From Cytobacillus suaedae (GTDB taxonomy: Bacteria; Bacillota; Bacilli; Bacillales; Bacillaceae_L), in NCBI GenBank assembly GCA_014960805.1, contig CP063163.1, positions 2,126,001-2,190,000 of the forward strand: 64,000 nt of DNA, in the 5' to 3' direction. Positions within the stretch are counted from its first letter, which is position 1. Each line of letters begins with the position of its first letter. Both the position numbers and the translations under genes were made by a program. The notes below the pieces were generated by a model. It made no database searches and had not been told where the DNA came from. It saw only the letters and a program-made list of their open reading frames with translations. This document shows, one piece after another, positions 62,848-64,000 of the stretch.

Positions 62848-64000
62848 TTAACCTCTTAGGACTTGTTTTGCTATATAAGAAATAAACTGAGTCATATCAT
62901 CATGAGAACTAAAGGCTCCTTGAGATGAGGTAGCATTTCCTCCACCTTTACCATTATAGGAGGGGAGGTGTTCCTTAAATAATTGGCCGCAATGAATAGA
63001 CTGAGTGCCACTATGTGAAAGTATTACCTTATTTTCACTAGTAGAATTTAAAAACAATATCTTATCAGTCATTGATAATAGTTTCTTACTTAAACTCTGT
63101 AATTCCTTAAAACTTTTGTCTTCAAACGTTTGAATGATAAAGTCATTGTGGTTAATACTTAGTAACTCTTGTGCAATAAATTCATCATTTTTTTCTCTTA
63201 GTTGTTCTAGTTCTCTCTGCAATTGATTATTTTCATTCTCTAATTTGAAGATCGTTTCAGTTAGCTGGGTGCGATTTGTACTAAATTTGATTGTTAGTTG
63301 TTGGATAATCACATGGGAATCTTGATGGTCCAAGAATGCACGTTGGCCACATTTAAAGTGTAATCTTACATTTCCCTTTTGCTTTTCCGTTTTCAATAAT
63401 TTTATAACCCCTAATTGTCCAGTCGACATGACATGGGTTCCACAGCAAGCTGAAGTATCGACTCCTTTTATTTCAACAATTCGAATTTCTTCTGTTACTT
63501 CAGGAATTTTACGTAAGGGAAGTGATGATAGCTGTTCCTCATTTACTACGTATTTATCAATTATATAATTTTCATAAATGTATTCATTAACTTTATTTTC
63601 AATTGTTTTCATCTGTTCTTCCGTTAGTTCTGAAACAGCAAGATCAATCGTTACAGTATCTTCCCCAAGATGGAAACTTACTGTATGAGCATCATATAGT
63701 TCAATACAAACAGCTGATAATAAATGCTGACCTGTATGCTGTTGCATATGATCGAATCTACGTTTCCAGTCGATTTTACATGAAACTATAGAGTTCGATG
63801 GGGGCTGAGGAAGGATATGATAGATTTCATCACCTTTTTCAACTACATCTAGCACTTGTATACTATCTATAAAGCCATGGTCAGCTGGTTGACCTCCACC
63901 CTCAGGGTAAAATGCAGTTGCGTTTAATGTTACAAGAAACTTTCCATTTTTTTCAATTATTTCTTTTATCTCTGTATCCCAGCTTGATAGAAGGGGGGAA
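62848..64000 (-). CDS. Alanyl-tRNA editing protein (AlaX type), 5' end missing
   Basis: The minus-strand frame is open to the window edge (384 codons visible). The AlaRS-editing signature FYPEGGGQPADHG is near the visible start. The zinc ligands are HTGQHLLS (HxxxH) and DTSACCGTH (CxxxH), and a DHHA1 domain closes the protein (GGGNATSSQGAFSSHDD), so it is a long, AlaX-L type protein. It deacylates Ser- or Gly-mischarged tRNA-Ala in trans. No synthetase catalytic core is present in the visible part. GTG at 63855 is only an internal Val. Confidence 0.9.
   Translation of the reverse strand, partial: SPLLSSWDTEIKEIIEKNGKFLVTLNATAFYPEGGGQPADHGFIDSIQVLDVVEKGDEIYHILPQPPSNSIVSCKIDWKRRFDHMQQHTGQHLLSAVCIELYDAHTVSFHLGEDTVTIDLAVSELTEEQMKTIENKVNEYIYENYIIDKYVVNEEQLSSLPLRKIPEVTEEIRIVEIKGVDTSACCGTHVMSTGQLGVIKLLKTEKQKGNVRLHFKCGQRAFLDHQDSHVIIQQLTIKFSTNRTQLTETIFKLENENNQLQRELEQLREKNDEFIAQELLSINHNDFIIQTFEDKSFKELQSLSKKLLSMTDKILFLNSTSENKVILSHSGTQSIHCGQLFKEHLPSYNGKGGGNATSSQGAFSSHDDMTQFISYIAKQVLRG

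Noticed and set aside
63603..63791. Plus-strand ORF inside the alanyl-tRNA editing gene
   Set aside because: Shadow of the well-supported minus-strand gene.
1..64000. CRISPR array, insertion sequence, prophage or rRNA operon
   Set aside because: No direct-repeat arrays, transposase, integrase or phage structural genes, and no rRNA sequence were seen in the window.

Overview
The window is a low-GC Firmicutes chromosome segment, almost certainly from an endospore-forming Bacillaceae. Gene order follows the Bacillus subtilis stretch tdh-kbl-miaB-ymcA-cotE-mutSL-miaA-hfq-spoVK-hflX-ynbB-glnRA-lexA-yneA-ynzC-tkt-sirA-yneF-ynzD-ccdA-yneI-yneJ-yneK-sspP-sspO-citB-yneN-sspN-tlp-yneP-yneQ-yneR-plsY-yneT-parE-parC. 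Sporulation genes run throughout (cotE, spoVK, sirA, a Spo0E-like phosphatase, sspP, sspO, sspN, tlp, a KinB-like kinase). Shine-Dalgarno sites are strong, and GTG or TTG starts are common.

Layout. 1-4083: threonine catabolism (tdh end, kbl), then miaB-ricA. 4084-4581: a gene-free spacer holding a degenerate Bacillus-type intergenic repeat and the cotE sporulation promoters. 4582-12450: cotE, mutS-mutL, miaA-hfq, spoVK. 12487-17729: a TRIC/UPF0126 channel, hflX-ynbB, and glnR-glnA with two GlnR boxes. 17824-21474: lexA and yneA diverging across three SOS boxes, ynzC, tkt. 21683-28779: sirA with a Spo0A box, yneF, a heterodimeric ABC exporter, a Spo0E-like protein, ccdA-yneI-yneJ, yneK.

28780-38925 is an accessory block relative to B. 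subtilis. It holds a complete proline pathway (proC-proB-proA), a thioesterase, a KinB-like kinase and a compact selenocysteine system: tRNA-Sec (selC), selB, a short SelW/Rdx-family gene that reads through an in-frame TGA (CxxU) followed at once by a SECIS-like hairpin, and selA. Standard gene callers would miss or truncate the selenoprotein gene. selD is not in the window.

38935-45722 returns to the conserved backbone: spore proteins sspP and sspO on either side of an extra small gene, citB, an Lgt-like membrane protein with the YneN thioredoxin, an FbpB-like small protein under a 7-1-7 Fur-family palindrome, sspN, tlp, yneP-yneQ, yneR. 45802-54444 has further accessory genes: a CapA-like enzyme, an S9 peptidase, a 66-aa orphan with a perfect cre site upstream, plsY, a GH18 enzyme, an MFS exporter and a diguanylate cyclase. 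The MFS gene is preceded by a 10-codon leader ORF lying on the 5' arm of a terminator, the architecture of ribosome-mediated attenuation. 54580-64000: yneT, topoisomerase IV (parE-parC), an AI-2E-family protein, CorA, a TatD-like hydrolase and a 5'-truncated alanyl-tRNA editing protein.

The two most notable finds are the selW-like selenoprotein within the sel cluster and the leader-peptide attenuator of the MFS exporter. No CRISPR array, prophage, insertion sequence or rRNA gene was seen.
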